A model generated the notes under the pieces. The model did no database searches. It was not told where the DNA came from and saw only the letters and a list, made by a program, of their open reading frames with translations. DNA of 64,000 nucleotides from Bacillota bacterium (lineage in GTDB: Bacteria > Bacillota > UBA4882 > UBA8346). Below, in pieces: positions 17,831 through 26,852 of this stretch (within the stretch, counting starts at the first letter, position 1; every line of letters begins with the position of its first letter). A program made the translations under genes and the position numbers. Location: the NCBI GenBank assembly GCA_029974635.1, contig JARKQY010000014.1:62001-126000 (forward strand). The letters run 5' to 3'.

Positions 17831-17917
17831 CTGTGCGAGTAACTCTTTTTTGCGGCATAAAACCACAATATTTTGCATTAGGCGATGTTGCTATACACTA
17901 ACCTATTAGACGCACAG
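17831..17917 (+). repeat. Conserved intergenic element, copy A
   Basis: 87 bases bounded by CTGTGCG / CGCACAG arms. The interior (TTTTTTGC.GCATAA, AACCACA.TATTT, GTTGCTATA.ACTAA, AACCTATTA) matches the minus strand at 49246-49347 almost throughout. It is described in the findings as a possible structured RNA or miniature mobile element. Confidence 0.65.
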
Positions 17918-17950
17918 ACTCCTAATGGTCAAATATATCCATATTCAGTC

Positions 17951-18784
17951 CTAACTTACCAAATCAGTTAATACATTTTTATCCAGCCGCGCAGCCACAA
18001 TTTTCTCCAATATAAGCGCGATTCCATCCTCTTCGTTGGTTGCGGTAACCAAACCAGCCACCTGCTTTACTTCGGCCGTTGCATTACCCATGGCCACCCC
18101 CAACCCGGCTGCGGCAATCAATTCCAGGTCATTGTTCTCATCTCCGAAGGCAACGACCTCTTCCAGAGCAAATCCCAAAGAATCCAAAACCAGTTTTACT
18201 CCAGCCAGTTTGGACACATCTTTTAGAAATATTTCACCCCAAGCATTCCCGGTAACCACCATCTGGCAATTTCCGGGCAGATGGGTATCCATCAGCGAAA
18301 TATCGGTGATCTCCCGGATATCGACTAATATTTTGGCCGCGTTTTTAAACTCGCGTGAATTGAAGTCCACAACTTGATGTTCAATATGCGCGCCGTACTT
18401 TTCTAATGAACAATTGCTGAATAAGCAGTCATCAACCTCTACCGACAAGGTACACCCGGGATATTGAAACTGCAACCATTCTAAAATTTCAGAAACCGCG
18501 GCGCCGGAAATCAAACTCTGATAAATCAATTGCCGGTCTTGATAAACTTGCGCCCCGTTATAGCAAACGGAATGCCCGTATTGAATCCGTTCGGGGATCC
18601 TACCGAACACAAATCGCGGCGGCCGTCCGGTGGCGATGATGATCTCCTTCCCCATTTGCCGCCACTGCCGCAAGATTTGAATCGTCCGTTCAGAAACTGT
18701 TTTATCCTTTTGAAACAAAGTCCCGTCCAAATCCAAAACCACTGCCCTAAATTCATGCTTCCCGGTATCAGGCCGCTGTTTCAA
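17951..18784 (-). CDS. HAD-superfamily hydrolase, Cof type
   Basis: A 277-residue phosphatase of the Cof/YbiV group, acting on sugar phosphates or other phosphometabolites. Motif I is VLDLDGTLF with nucleophile Asp, motif II is IIATGRPP, and motif IV is VVAFGDENNDLELIAAAG. A C2-type cap lies between motifs II and III. TTG at 18784 is the start: AAAGGAGG lies 6 nt upstream and no better ATG is in place. Substrate unknown. Confidence 0.9.
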   Translation of the reverse strand: MKQRPDTGKHEFRAVVLDLDGTLFQKDKTVSERTIQILRQWRQMGKEIIIATGRPPRFVFGRIPERIQYGHSVCYNGAQVYQDRQLIYQSLISGAAVSEILEWLQFQYPGCTLSVEVDDCLFSNCSLEKYGAHIEHQVVDFNSREFKNAAKILVDIREITDISLMDTHLPGNCQMVVTGNAWGEIFLKDVSKLAGVKLVLDSLGFALEEVVAFGDENNDLELIAAAGLGVAMGNATAEVKQVAGLVTATNEEDGIALILEKIVAARLDKNVLTDLVS

Positions 18785-19189
18785 TTGGCTCCTCCTTTGG
18801 ATTGGTTATTTGGTTTATGAACTCGCTCGCACTGCCTATTTGAACGTGGGTTCTCTCTTATCTATTTTCGTACTAACCATCCATGCTTGCAGAGCACAAC
18901 CAGTAATGAAAATACTTTTTCTGACAGGATTAATGAGATTTCACTATATTCACCTATGTCTCATTAGCATAAAACACTATGATTTTAACTTTCTATCATC
19001 CTGTAAATCCCGCAAATCCTGTCCAGGACCTTATTTGGGGCCTATTAAATTCACGAGCGTATTTTTAGACGGGATTTACAGGATTTATTGGATTGAAACG
19101 TTTTAAATCAACTGCCTTTGCTTTTATGAAAAATCCCCTTCACCCCGTGAATCCTGTCTAGATTGGTTTTTGGGATTTCTATTTCCGTA
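18785..19189. repeat. Intergenic region with dispersed 'aatcctgtaaatcc' repeats
   Basis: 405 bases without a gene. It carries copies of an ATCCTGTAAATCCCGCAAATC-like unit near 18991-19022, an opposed ACGGGATTTACAGGATTTA at about 19060-19080, and CCCGTGAATCCTGTCTAG at about 19145-19162. Part of the family seen at 2868-2986 and 30105-30180. Confidence 0.7.
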
Positions 19190-19927
19190 TTAACTAATTC
19201 CAGATAACTTATTTACTATTTTAATTTGCGTTTCGCCGTCGGTTACCCGGATGAACTTTACCAACAAGGAAACCCGGTTTTCCCGGTCAAGAAGATCCCA
19301 GTAATCATCGGCTAAGCGGTTAATCTCGGCGGAGATTTCAACCGGGTAAGGCTCGCCCTCAAAGGACGGCAACGGGTTACCATCACCGCGATAGGTATGT
19401 AAACAGTGGCCGACTCCCGGAACGGCGGTCTTATAGTTAAAATAATGGCGGATACAAACCTCCGGGTGTTCCGGCAATGCTTTAAGTATGGATAACTGAT
19501 AGGCTTGATTTTTGGAATCAAGATCCACCAGACCGGAGATCCGGGGAGTATAATTGGGGGCATCCGGTTCAAACTCCCGGGTGTTCAGCGCCGTTTCAAA
19601 ACTCCCGCCCCTTTGCAACGTTTGATAGATGGTATCGGTCTGGTCGCCGTTGGATACAATATGGCTTTTGACGCTGAATCGTACCGGATAATATATAATC
19701 AGCGAAGGATCCACAACCTTTTTCTCATCAAAGGCCCGGGTTTTTACAAACCCGTTTTCAGCGACAAAGATCCGGTTGCGGCTGTTCTCGCTGCGTCCCA
19801 TGATCCAGTATATTTGGACATAATGGCGGGCATCCGGGGTCATCCCGATAACGATTCCCCGCCCAGGATAAGGATTTTGCTTAAGGTGTTCGCGATTCGT
19901 TTTCATGAATTCGTTGAGACTTGCCAT
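19190..19927 (-). CDS. IMP cyclohydrolase, archaeal/PurO-like family
   Basis: A 245-residue protein recognisable from PYPGRGIVIGMTPDARHYVQIYWIMGRS, YPVRFSVKSHIVSNGDQTDTI and TPRISGLVD. These belong to the stand-alone IMP cyclohydrolase family (closing FAICAR to IMP in purine synthesis) found mostly in archaea and some anaerobic bacteria, unlike the usual PurH fusion. The ATG at 19927 is chosen because AAAGGATGACGAGG precedes it and the conserved region starts there; upstream codons lie in non-conserved sequence. It follows a DUF2461 gene by 70 bases. Confidence 0.85.
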   Translation of the reverse strand: MASLNEFMKTNREHLKQNPYPGRGIVIGMTPDARHYVQIYWIMGRSENSRNRIFVAENGFVKTRAFDEKKVVDPSLIIYYPVRFSVKSHIVSNGDQTDTIYQTLQRGGSFETALNTREFEPDAPNYTPRISGLVDLDSKNQAYQLSILKALPEHPEVCIRHYFNYKTAVPGVGHCLHTYRGDGNPLPSFEGEPYPVEISAEINRLADDYWDLLDRENRVSLLVKFIRVTDGETQIKIVNKLSGIS

Positions 19928-19997
19928 CCTCGTCATCCTTTCAAATGGAAATTCATTGTGTGCTTCGATAACGGGAGCCCCTTTTCCTTCTGGTAAA

Positions 19998-20708
19998 TTA
20001 TTTGGTTTCCGCATCCACCTGCTGTTTAACTTTCCATAAATATTGATACAAAGGCCCCAATAACCCAAAACCATCTATTAAATGACGGGTTAAATCGCTA
20101 CTCAATAACAAATCATCCGTCTCCCGCTGGCAGGAAAGGTGAAAACTTTTGAATTGGCACCACTCACGGATAACTGCCGGCAAGTCCGGCCGTAATTCTT
20201 TCTTATAACAGTCGCCTTCCAGTTTAAATATGCCCGTAGCCCGGTAAAATCCGACAGTCTCTATAAAATCCGCGGGCTTGGCGGCTATCATAGCTCGAAA
20301 TTTATCCATTACCCCTTTGGAAGCACTGTAAAATCCCATTCCATAGCGGTAGAACTCCGGGGTGATTTCAAAATAAAACGCGGGGGCTTCTTTCCAGTCT
20401 AGACTCCGGCGTTTGAAAGTCAGCCATATGGAGCTGCGGTAAAGTGATTTGTTTTTAGAAAACCGTGTATCGCGATAAATCCGGGAGATGGTTTTACTCA
20501 CCGCTGGTGTGGTTATAAAATACGGATCGATGGTAAGCATAAATCCGCTCAAATCGCTGACCAGGTATTGAAAGGGTTTTACCAGACTCTCCTGATATCG
20601 TTGTTTGTTGGCTTCAAACCAGGTTTTATTGTTGTTATCACGGATATCCTTTAGAAACTGAACGGCATCCGGTGAAAAACCTTTGAAAGTAAGGTTGCTC
20701 TCTTTCAA
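19998..20708 (-). CDS. DUF2461 (TIGR02453) family protein
   Basis: About 236 residues. The family pattern is clear: FKGFSPDAVQFLKDIRDNNN, KTWFEANKQRY, SRIYRDTRFSKNKSLYRSSI, AFYFEITPEFYRYGMGFY. The function of the family is unknown. TTG at 20708 is taken because CGAGGTGA lies directly upstream; an ATG five codons earlier has no ribosome site. It lies in a minus-strand run with Fic upstream and IMP cyclohydrolase downstream. Confidence 0.85.
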   Translation of the reverse strand: MKESNLTFKGFSPDAVQFLKDIRDNNNKTWFEANKQRYQESLVKPFQYLVSDLSGFMLTIDPYFITTPAVSKTISRIYRDTRFSKNKSLYRSSIWLTFKRRSLDWKEAPAFYFEITPEFYRYGMGFYSASKGVMDKFRAMIAAKPADFIETVGFYRATGIFKLEGDCYKKELRPDLPAVIREWCQFKSFHLSCQRETDDLLLSSDLTRHLIDGFGLLGPLYQYLWKVKQQVDAETK

Positions 20709-20739
20709 TGAATCACCTCGCATATATAGACTCCGGTTA

Positions 20740-21471
20740 TTAAGAAATCATTTTTAGATATAAGTCCAGCGTTTGATTTAATTCCGCAACGACTATATCA
20801 ATAAAATCGTCATACTCCTCTTTAACATGGGCCTTATCCAAAGCATCATAATATTGCACTCTGTTATCCTTTTTAATGATAATCGGCAGGTATCCGTTTT
20901 TCATGAGCTCAAGGTTCATTAAAAGCCTGGCTGTTCTCCCGTTTCCATCAGTAAAGGGATGGATCTTTACGAATTTAATATGCAGCAGGGCGGCTCTTTG
21001 AACTGGATGCAAAGCTTGGACCTCATTGGAATACCATTTTTGCAGTTCCTTCATTTCCGCCGGCACATGAACAGCCTCAGGAGGAATATGGGTTGCCCCG
21101 CTGATGATTACGTTTTGTGTCCGATAAACCCCCGCATTCTCATCATCAATACCTTTTAAAATCAGGCGGTGAATATTTTTAATCTGCCATCCGGATAAAA
21201 GTTCTCTTCTAGATACAATATCTTCAACATAAATAATCGCATCCCGGTGATTGATGACTTCCAAATGCTCGCGTAAAGTCTTTCCTCCGATGGTGATCCC
21301 TTCCAGCACCACCTTGGTTTCCGACAGTGTCAAGGTATTTCCCTCAATGGCATTGGAATTATAAGTCCATTCCAACCATAAATGCTCTTTAATACCGGCT
21401 AATGTATGCTCCGGAAAAGGCCTTTTTTGATCAAGAATTTGCTTTTTTGCATCAACCGTATCAAATCTCAT
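20740..21471 (-). CDS. Fic-domain protein with N-terminal inhibitory motif (class II)
   Basis: A 243-residue Fic protein likely to transfer AMP (or another nucleotide moiety) to a target hydroxyl. The catalytic motif HPFTDGNGRTAR contains H171. The autoinhibitory motif [S/T]xxxE[G/N] is visible as SNAIEG (S39-E43-G44) in the N-terminal helix, so activity is probably self-restrained. No antitoxin partner is adjacent, consistent with class II architecture. The target is unknown. Confidence 0.93.
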   Translation of the reverse strand: MRFDTVDAKKQILDQKRPFPEHTLAGIKEHLWLEWTYNSNAIEGNTLTLSETKVVLEGITIGGKTLREHLEVINHRDAIIYVEDIVSRRELLSGWQIKNIHRLILKGIDDENAGVYRTQNVIISGATHIPPEAVHVPAEMKELQKWYSNEVQALHPVQRAALLHIKFVKIHPFTDGNGRTARLLMNLELMKNGYLPIIIKKDNRVQYYDALDKAHVKEEYDDFIDIVVAELNQTLDLYLKMIS

Positions 21472-21587
21472 AAACTCTCACCACCGGTATGAATTCACGG
21501 TTATTGATTTGATTATATCGTATAGGATTTGCCCATAAAAGTGTTTTTGGGAACATAACCAAGGTTCCTTAAAGTCATTAAAAACAT

Positions 21588-22478
21588 TTACTCGCGCAGA
21601 GACGCAGAGGCGCAGAGAATATCGGAATCCTCTTTCTCCTGCTTCGCAACAAGCTTCCATACAACCCCAAACCCAATCAAGATAACCAACGTAGTGAGAA
21701 TCCCGCCCTCGGGACCGAAAAAGCCGCCGCTGATAATGTCATTACGAAGTATTTGGATATGGTATAACCCGTCAAAACGGCTGCCGCTCACCGGAAAATT
21801 GAAGATATTCCCCTCAAAATAGTTCCAGGAAATATGATAACCGATAGGCATCCATAAGTTCCCGGTTTTAAGATACATAAAAGCAAACAGGAACCCCACC
21901 AAAAAGATATTCAACATGCCAATCCAGTTGATATGGGGATTTAACCCGTGCAGCAAAGTAAACAGCAATGAGGAAAGCAGCACCGACACCCATAAACAGT
22001 TCATTTGCTGGAAAACAAAGATACAATAGCCCCGGGAAAACAGCTCTTCCTGGATGCCCACCAAAATAAACAATATCAGGCCCCAGAGTAATGACATGGA
22101 AATATCAGGCGACATGAATCCGTTCTCTAATGCGATATGCCCGGTAACCAGCAGAATAACGAAGATCACGGTCATTGAAACGGCGCCCAAAAGGAAACCA
22201 AAAAGCAGGTTCCCGAAATTGCCCTTTAAACGCGTCAAGCCAATATCTTTGGGCTTTTTATGATCCAATATCCATAGTACAAATAATACAGATCCGCCAA
22301 AAATCAGCGGAGTGGCAATGGACCATTCATCAGCCACAACATCTGAAATACCTGAGACAATACTAACAATCTGATATAGAACCAGACCTGTCAATAAACA
22401 AGCCAGCACCAACCCGATCTTCCACCCGGAACGGATTTGGCGGTTACGATTGATGAAGATAGTTCGTAATATTCCCAT
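21588..22478 (-). CDS. CPBP-family intramembrane metalloprotease
   Basis: A 296-residue multi-pass membrane protein (about eight hydrophobic segments) of the CAAX-protease/bacteriocin-processing group. The motifs are EELFSRGY (EExxxR), FTLLHGLNPH (metal His) and IGYHISWNYFEGN. It starts 10 bases after the threonine aldolase stop with AGGAG upstream, so the two are likely co-transcribed. The last ten or so residues (CASASLRE) are encoded by a CGCAGAG-type repeat, suggesting the original C-terminus was replaced or extended by that element. Confidence 0.88.
   Translation of the reverse strand: MGILRTIFINRNRQIRSGWKIGLVLACLLTGLVLYQIVSIVSGISDVVADEWSIATPLIFGGSVLFVLWILDHKKPKDIGLTRLKGNFGNLLFGFLLGAVSMTVIFVILLVTGHIALENGFMSPDISMSLLWGLILFILVGIQEELFSRGYCIFVFQQMNCLWVSVLLSSLLFTLLHGLNPHINWIGMLNIFLVGFLFAFMYLKTGNLWMPIGYHISWNYFEGNIFNFPVSGSRFDGLYHIQILRNDIISGGFFGPEGGILTTLVILIGFGVVWKLVAKQEKEDSDILCASASLRE
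21593..21617. repeat. Triple CGCAGAG repeat at the 3' end of the CPBP gene
   Basis: CGCAGAG occurs three times with a period of 8 (21595, 21603, 21611), reading into the end of the protease gene. Similar strings occur widely between bacterial genes; a degenerate copy is at 1878-1908. Confidence 0.7.
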
Positions 22479-22487
22479 GACGGCTCC

Positions 22488-23522
22488 TTAACAGCTAACG
22501 GTTTCCTTGACGAGCTTCACAAAATCCAGCACATCGGCCTCCGTGGTATCGAAGGCGGTCATCAGCCGCGCTTCGGATGTGGCTTCGTTCCATATATAAA
22601 AATAGTATTGGGCTTGGAGGGCCGGTACATACTGCGCCGGAATAATGGCAAAAACGGCATTGGCTTCTACCTTTTGGGTAATCCGTATCTGCGGAACCTT
22701 TGCCAGTCCGGCCGCTAACAATTGGGCCATCTGATTGGCATTACGGGCGTTTTTCAGCCATAAATCATTACTGAGCAAGGCTTCAAACTGGGCCCCCAGA
22801 AACCGCATTTTGGACATCAATTGCATGCCTTGTTTCCGGATATATTTAAAGTTTTCCGCCGGTTGACGGCCAAAAAAGACTACCGCTTCCCCGAACATCA
22901 TACCGTTTTTGGTACCGCCGAATGACAAGATATCCACGCCGCAGTCAACGGTGGTTTCTTTCAAGGAAACGTTTAAAGAGGCGGCCGCATTGGCAATTCT
23001 GGCCCCGTCCATATGGAGGAGCATCCTGTTCTCATGGGCAAAGTCAGCCAGTTCCCGGATCTCTTTCAGAGTATAGACCGTTCCCAACTCCGTGGATTGG
23101 GTTATGGAAATTACGCGCGGCTGATTATGGTGCTGATTGCCAAGGGCATGAAGCTCTTTCTTGATGGGTTCAACCTTCAATTTGCCGTCCAGAGCTAAAA
23201 TTGTAATCAGTTTGCAGCCGGTAAACCTCTCCGGAGCACCGCCTTCATCGGTATTGATATGGGCCGTGGCCGGACAGACAACTGCATGAAAGGAATCCGT
23301 AATGGTCTTTAATCCTAGAACATTGGCCCCGGTTCCGTTGAATACAAAATAAGCCTGGATATCCGCGCCGAAATGCTCCCGAAACTTCCGAGCAGCCCGT
23401 TCCGTATACGGATCGTCGCCGTAAGCCAATGTATACCCAATATTGGCTTCATTGATGGCTTTCAATACCTCGGGATGCACCCCGGTATTATTGTCGCTGG
23501 CAAAATTTTTAACCGGTTTCAT
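22488..23522 (-). CDS. ltaE: Low-specificity L-threonine aldolase
   Basis: A 344-residue fold-type I PLP enzyme that cleaves L-threonine/L-allo-threonine to glycine and acetaldehyde. Visible motifs are FASDNNTGVHPEVL, YGDDPYTERAA, HINTDEGGAPER, HMDGARIANAAASL and the PLP-lysine motif SFGGTKNGMM (K205). The ATG at 23522 has AGGTG 6 nt upstream, preferred over a GTG three codons earlier inside the ribosome site. First gene of a short minus-strand unit with the CPBP protease. Confidence 0.93.
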   Translation of the reverse strand: MKPVKNFASDNNTGVHPEVLKAINEANIGYTLAYGDDPYTERAARKFREHFGADIQAYFVFNGTGANVLGLKTITDSFHAVVCPATAHINTDEGGAPERFTGCKLITILALDGKLKVEPIKKELHALGNQHHNQPRVISITQSTELGTVYTLKEIRELADFAHENRMLLHMDGARIANAAASLNVSLKETTVDCGVDILSFGGTKNGMMFGEAVVFFGRQPAENFKYIRKQGMQLMSKMRFLGAQFEALLSNDLWLKNARNANQMAQLLAAGLAKVPQIRITQKVEANAVFAIIPAQYVPALQAQYYFYIWNEATSEARLMTAFDTTEADVLDFVKLVKETVSC

Positions 23523-23939
23523 CGGTTTCACCTCAAATAATCATTACACAAAAAACCCAAATTCCCTTTTAATTTCCCGAAATTATCCAGGTTTTATGTT
23601 CAAAAGTTAACTGACCGGGTTTTAATTCTAAAGCAACAACGAGGATTTATTGGATATATGTGGAATAGTGTTTGTGAAATTGATTTTAGGAAATAAATGA
23701 GTTTCGCAATATTGCATATGACGTATGAGAATATTGAATGTATTGTTTCCGCTGAAGCAGATTTGGAAGATTGCCGACTTCAAAAAAATCGACGTTTCTG
23801 ATAAATATAGCGTAACTCTGACGAACTACTTTCTCCTGTTTTTCTCACCCGCTTCGTGATACAATATCCTTGATCCATAATATTACCAGCAATGTATCTC
23901 CACTGTTTCATGGCGCTTTGGCATCAAGGAGGAAAACAA
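23523..23939. other. Intergenic region between divergent genes, nothing recognised
   Basis: About 417 AT-rich bases between ltaE and the glyoxalase-like gene. I see no open frame with a ribosome site, no RNA gene and no clear terminator; promoters for both flanking genes must lie here but none matches consensus well enough to call. Confidence 0.5.
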
Positions 23940-24332
23940 ATGAAACTTTCAGATATTTGCATAATTACCGAAGATGTACCCTTGCTGACGCAATTTTACG
24001 AAAAGGTATTACAAGTCAAAGCAATTGGAGACGAAATACACGCTTCGTTAGGTATTGGAAGTGAAGGCATTGCCATCTATTCCAAAAAAGCCGCTGAAAG
24101 CGATATGCAATTTGATTTTTCAACATTTTGGGGCTCAGGCAACTTTACCATCGGTCTGAATGTTGATGATGTCGATCAGGAATACGAGCGGCTAAAGTCA
24201 CTTCCGGTGGAATTTATCACTACTCCAACTACTTACCCATGGGGAGCGAGATCGGTTCACTTCCGAGACCCTGACGGCAATATCATTTGTTTTCGAACAA
24301 TCTTAAACAACAAACTTGAAGGTCAATCATGA
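23940..24332 (+). CDS. VOC (glyoxalase/bleomycin-resistance-like) superfamily protein
   Basis: A 130-residue single VOC domain: KLSDICIITEDVPLLTQFYEKVL at the start, VDDVDQEYERLKSLPVEF in the middle, and GARSVHFRDPDGNIICF with the C-terminal metal-binding pattern. The function within the superfamily (isomerase, dioxygenase-like or binding protein) cannot be told. The ATG at 23940 has AAGGAGG upstream. Confidence 0.88.
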   Translation: MKLSDICIITEDVPLLTQFYEKVLQVKAIGDEIHASLGIGSEGIAIYSKKAAESDMQFDFSTFWGSGNFTIGLNVDDVDQEYERLKSLPVEFITTPTTYPWGARSVHFRDPDGNIICFRTILNNKLEGQS

Positions 24333-24429
24333 ACCAATCAATTCGAATTCTGCCGTGTCTCGATATGCAAAATCTGTTTGTTTATAAATATTTATAAAAA
24401 TTAGGACATTTTCGTAAAGGAACCCTGAA

Positions 24430-25008
24430 ATGAATACATTTGAAGCGATCAGTCAGCGAAGGAGTATTAGAAAGTATAGAGATGAACAAGTACCACGTGA
24501 TTTAATCGAGAAAATACTAGAGGCGGCCATGTTGGCTCCTTCCGGAAAGAACCGTCAACCGTGGAGATTTGTGGTTTTAGAAGGAAGAAAAAAAACCGAG
24601 TTCATCGATTTGCTAAAAACTACCGAAAAGGTTAGAGGGTTTGAAGGCAACAATACGGGGAGTTTTAGACAAACGATTACCGGCATGGATAAGGCGCCTG
24701 TTGTAATCATAGTATTAAATGCTTACTTTGATACTTGCATTGAAGACGGAAGGTTAAACCATTATAGATGGCTCACCGACGTTCAGTCCATAGGAGCAGC
24801 AATCCAAAATATGTTGTTGCATGCTCACGAATTAGGTGTTGGAACTCTTTGGATCTGCGACATTTTATATGCTGAAAAAGAAATCCGGGCATGGTTGAAT
24901 ACCGAACTACAACTTATTGCCGCTGTTTCCCTGGGTTATGCAGATGAACATCCTTTCCCGCGTCCCAGAAAACCTTGGAAAGAAGTAACTGGTTGGCTGG
25001 ATAAGTAA
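24430..25008 (+). CDS. Nitroreductase-family protein
   Basis: A 192-residue FMN-dependent oxidoreductase. The FMN/substrate signature at the N-terminus is RRSIRKYRDEQVP, followed by MLAPSGKNRQPWRFVVL. SIGAAIQNMLLHAHELGVGTLWICD and VSLGYADEHPFPRPRKP complete the pattern. NAD(P)H is the likely donor; the physiological acceptor is unknown. AGGA precedes the ATG. Confidence 0.92.
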   Translation: MNTFEAISQRRSIRKYRDEQVPRDLIEKILEAAMLAPSGKNRQPWRFVVLEGRKKTEFIDLLKTTEKVRGFEGNNTGSFRQTITGMDKAPVVIIVLNAYFDTCIEDGRLNHYRWLTDVQSIGAAIQNMLLHAHELGVGTLWICDILYAEKEIRAWLNTELQLIAAVSLGYADEHPFPRPRKPWKEVTGWLDK

Positions 25009-25043
25009 GAAAGGAAAAAAATGAAAAATTAAGAGGGAAAACC

Positions 25044-26831
25044 ATGAGCAGCCATGACAATCATCAACATGAATTTGAACAATTTCTCGAAAGTTACCGG
25101 GTGAATAAAAACAAACCCTTGAAGACCTTGTTTTTTTTATACCGGGGCAATATGAAACAGCTTCTCCTGTCCAGCTTGTTTTTTCTGGTGAAGCATTCCC
25201 CGGTTTGGATTATACCCATCATTACGGCTAACATCATCAATATCGCCAGCCAACCGTCGCAACACACCATAGCCGAATTGGGGATCAATCTGGGAATCGC
25301 TTGTCTGATCATCCTCCAAAACATTCCAACCCATATATGGCACGTCCAATTTTTCAGCCGGGCCATCCGTAATGTGGAAGCTGGTTTACGGGGCACATTG
25401 GTACGCAAACTTCAGCAATTGTCCATTTCATTTCATAAAGAACTTAGATCAGGCAAATTACAAGCCAAAGTCATCCGTGATGTGGAAGCCATCGAATTTT
25501 TATCACGCCAGTTTTATACCACCATCCTACCGGTTATTTTCAATATTATCGTGGCTTTGGCGGTAACCATCAGTAAAAGTATTACGGTAACTTTATTTTT
25601 TCTGTTAACCCTCCCGGTTTCCGTACTTTTGGTAATTTTTTACCGCAAAAAAATCCGGCGGACCAATAATGAATTCCGGTGTGAAATTGAGGAAATGTCC
25701 AGCAAAGTATCGGAAATGGTGGAAATGATACCGGTGACCAAAGCTCATGGACTGGAAGACTTTGCAGTCTCCCGAGTTGATAACCAACTGGACAGAGTCC
25801 GGGATGGCGGCTACCGCCTGGATATTATCACCGCTTATTTCGGAGCTTCCAGTTGGGTTGTTTTCCAAATCTTCCAGGTTTTTTGCCTGGCATTCACCGG
25901 CTTACTGGCATATCGTGGCCAAATATCCGTTGGAGATGTGGTTTTATACCAGAGTTATTTTACTTCGATTTTGAACCAGATCTCCAATACTATCAATATG
26001 TATCCTAACCTGGCCAAAGGAATCGAATCCGTGAAATCATTGGGTGAAGTTTTACTGGCCGATGACATTGAAGATAACCGGGGTAAAATCAAGCTCAAAC
26101 AGGTCGCCGGATCATTTGCCTTCAAAGAGGTGGGATTTTCCTACAGCCCAACCGGCAAGCCGGTATTACGAAACCTCAATTTGGAGGTGCAAGGGGGCGA
26201 ATGTATCGCTTTAGTTGGCGAATCCGGTGTCGGAAAGTCAACTATTCTTAATTTGGTAACCGGTTTTTACAAGCCGACCAAGGGAAAGATAATCATTGAC
26301 GGGATTGATTTGGCTGATATTGATCTCTATAAATACCGCCGGTTTTTGGCCGTTGTCCCCCAAAACACGATTCTCTTCGCCAGCAGTATCCGGGATAATA
26401 TAACCTACGGATTGACCTCCGTTGATGAAGCAGCATTATGGAATGCCGTTGAATTTGCCAACCTGAAAGAATTCATTACACAATTGCCGGACGGCATCGA
26501 AACAGTCCTGGGAGAACACGGCGCAAAACTATCCGGCGGACAACAACAACGAATCGCCATTGCCAGAGCCTTCGTCAGGGACCCCCGGATCATTATCTTT
26601 GATGAAGCCACATCAGCGCTGGATAATCGTTCTCAATTGCAGATCCAGGCGGCAATGAAACAACTAACTAAGGGAAGAACAACCTTTATCGTTGCTCACC
26701 GGCTTTCAACCATCCGCATCGCCGACCGGATCGCCGTCATTAAGGACGGAACCTGTGTTGAGACCGGCTCCTACGAAGAATTAATCGACCGTCACGGCGA
26801 ATTCTATCAGTTGAAAAAACTGGAGGCTTGA
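25044..26831 (+). CDS. ABC exporter, fused membrane and ATPase domains
   Basis: A 595-residue half-transporter of the MsbA/MdlB type: six-helix exporter domain (about 50-340) and a nucleotide-binding domain (about 355-595). Walker A is GESGVGKST, the signature LSGGQQQRIAIARAF, Walker B IIIFDEATSALD, the switch His in VAHRLSTIR. As only one half-transporter is encoded it would act as a homodimer or with a distant partner. The substrate is unknown. It starts 35 bases after the nitroreductase stop. Confidence 0.94.
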   Translation: MSSHDNHQHEFEQFLESYRVNKNKPLKTLFFLYRGNMKQLLLSSLFFLVKHSPVWIIPIITANIINIASQPSQHTIAELGINLGIACLIILQNIPTHIWHVQFFSRAIRNVEAGLRGTLVRKLQQLSISFHKELRSGKLQAKVIRDVEAIEFLSRQFYTTILPVIFNIIVALAVTISKSITVTLFFLLTLPVSVLLVIFYRKKIRRTNNEFRCEIEEMSSKVSEMVEMIPVTKAHGLEDFAVSRVDNQLDRVRDGGYRLDIITAYFGASSWVVFQIFQVFCLAFTGLLAYRGQISVGDVVLYQSYFTSILNQISNTINMYPNLAKGIESVKSLGEVLLADDIEDNRGKIKLKQVAGSFAFKEVGFSYSPTGKPVLRNLNLEVQGGECIALVGESGVGKSTILNLVTGFYKPTKGKIIIDGIDLADIDLYKYRRFLAVVPQNTILFASSIRDNITYGLTSVDEAALWNAVEFANLKEFITQLPDGIETVLGEHGAKLSGGQQQRIAIARAFVRDPRIIIFDEATSALDNRSQLQIQAAMKQLTKGRTTFIVAHRLSTIRIADRIAVIKDGTCVETGSYEELIDRHGEFYQLKKLEA

Positions 26832-26852
26832 ATCCGAAGGAGGATTTTAACA

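Noticed and set aside
17831-17917. Integron attC site or CRISPR-related repeat
   Set aside because: No GTTRRRY/RYYYAAC core pairs at the ends, no cassette genes or integrase, and only two distant copies.
21588-21617. Tandem repeat as a protein-level feature of the CPBP protease
   Set aside because: The CGCAGAG periodicity is a common intergenic DNA repeat that merely runs into the 3' end of the gene.
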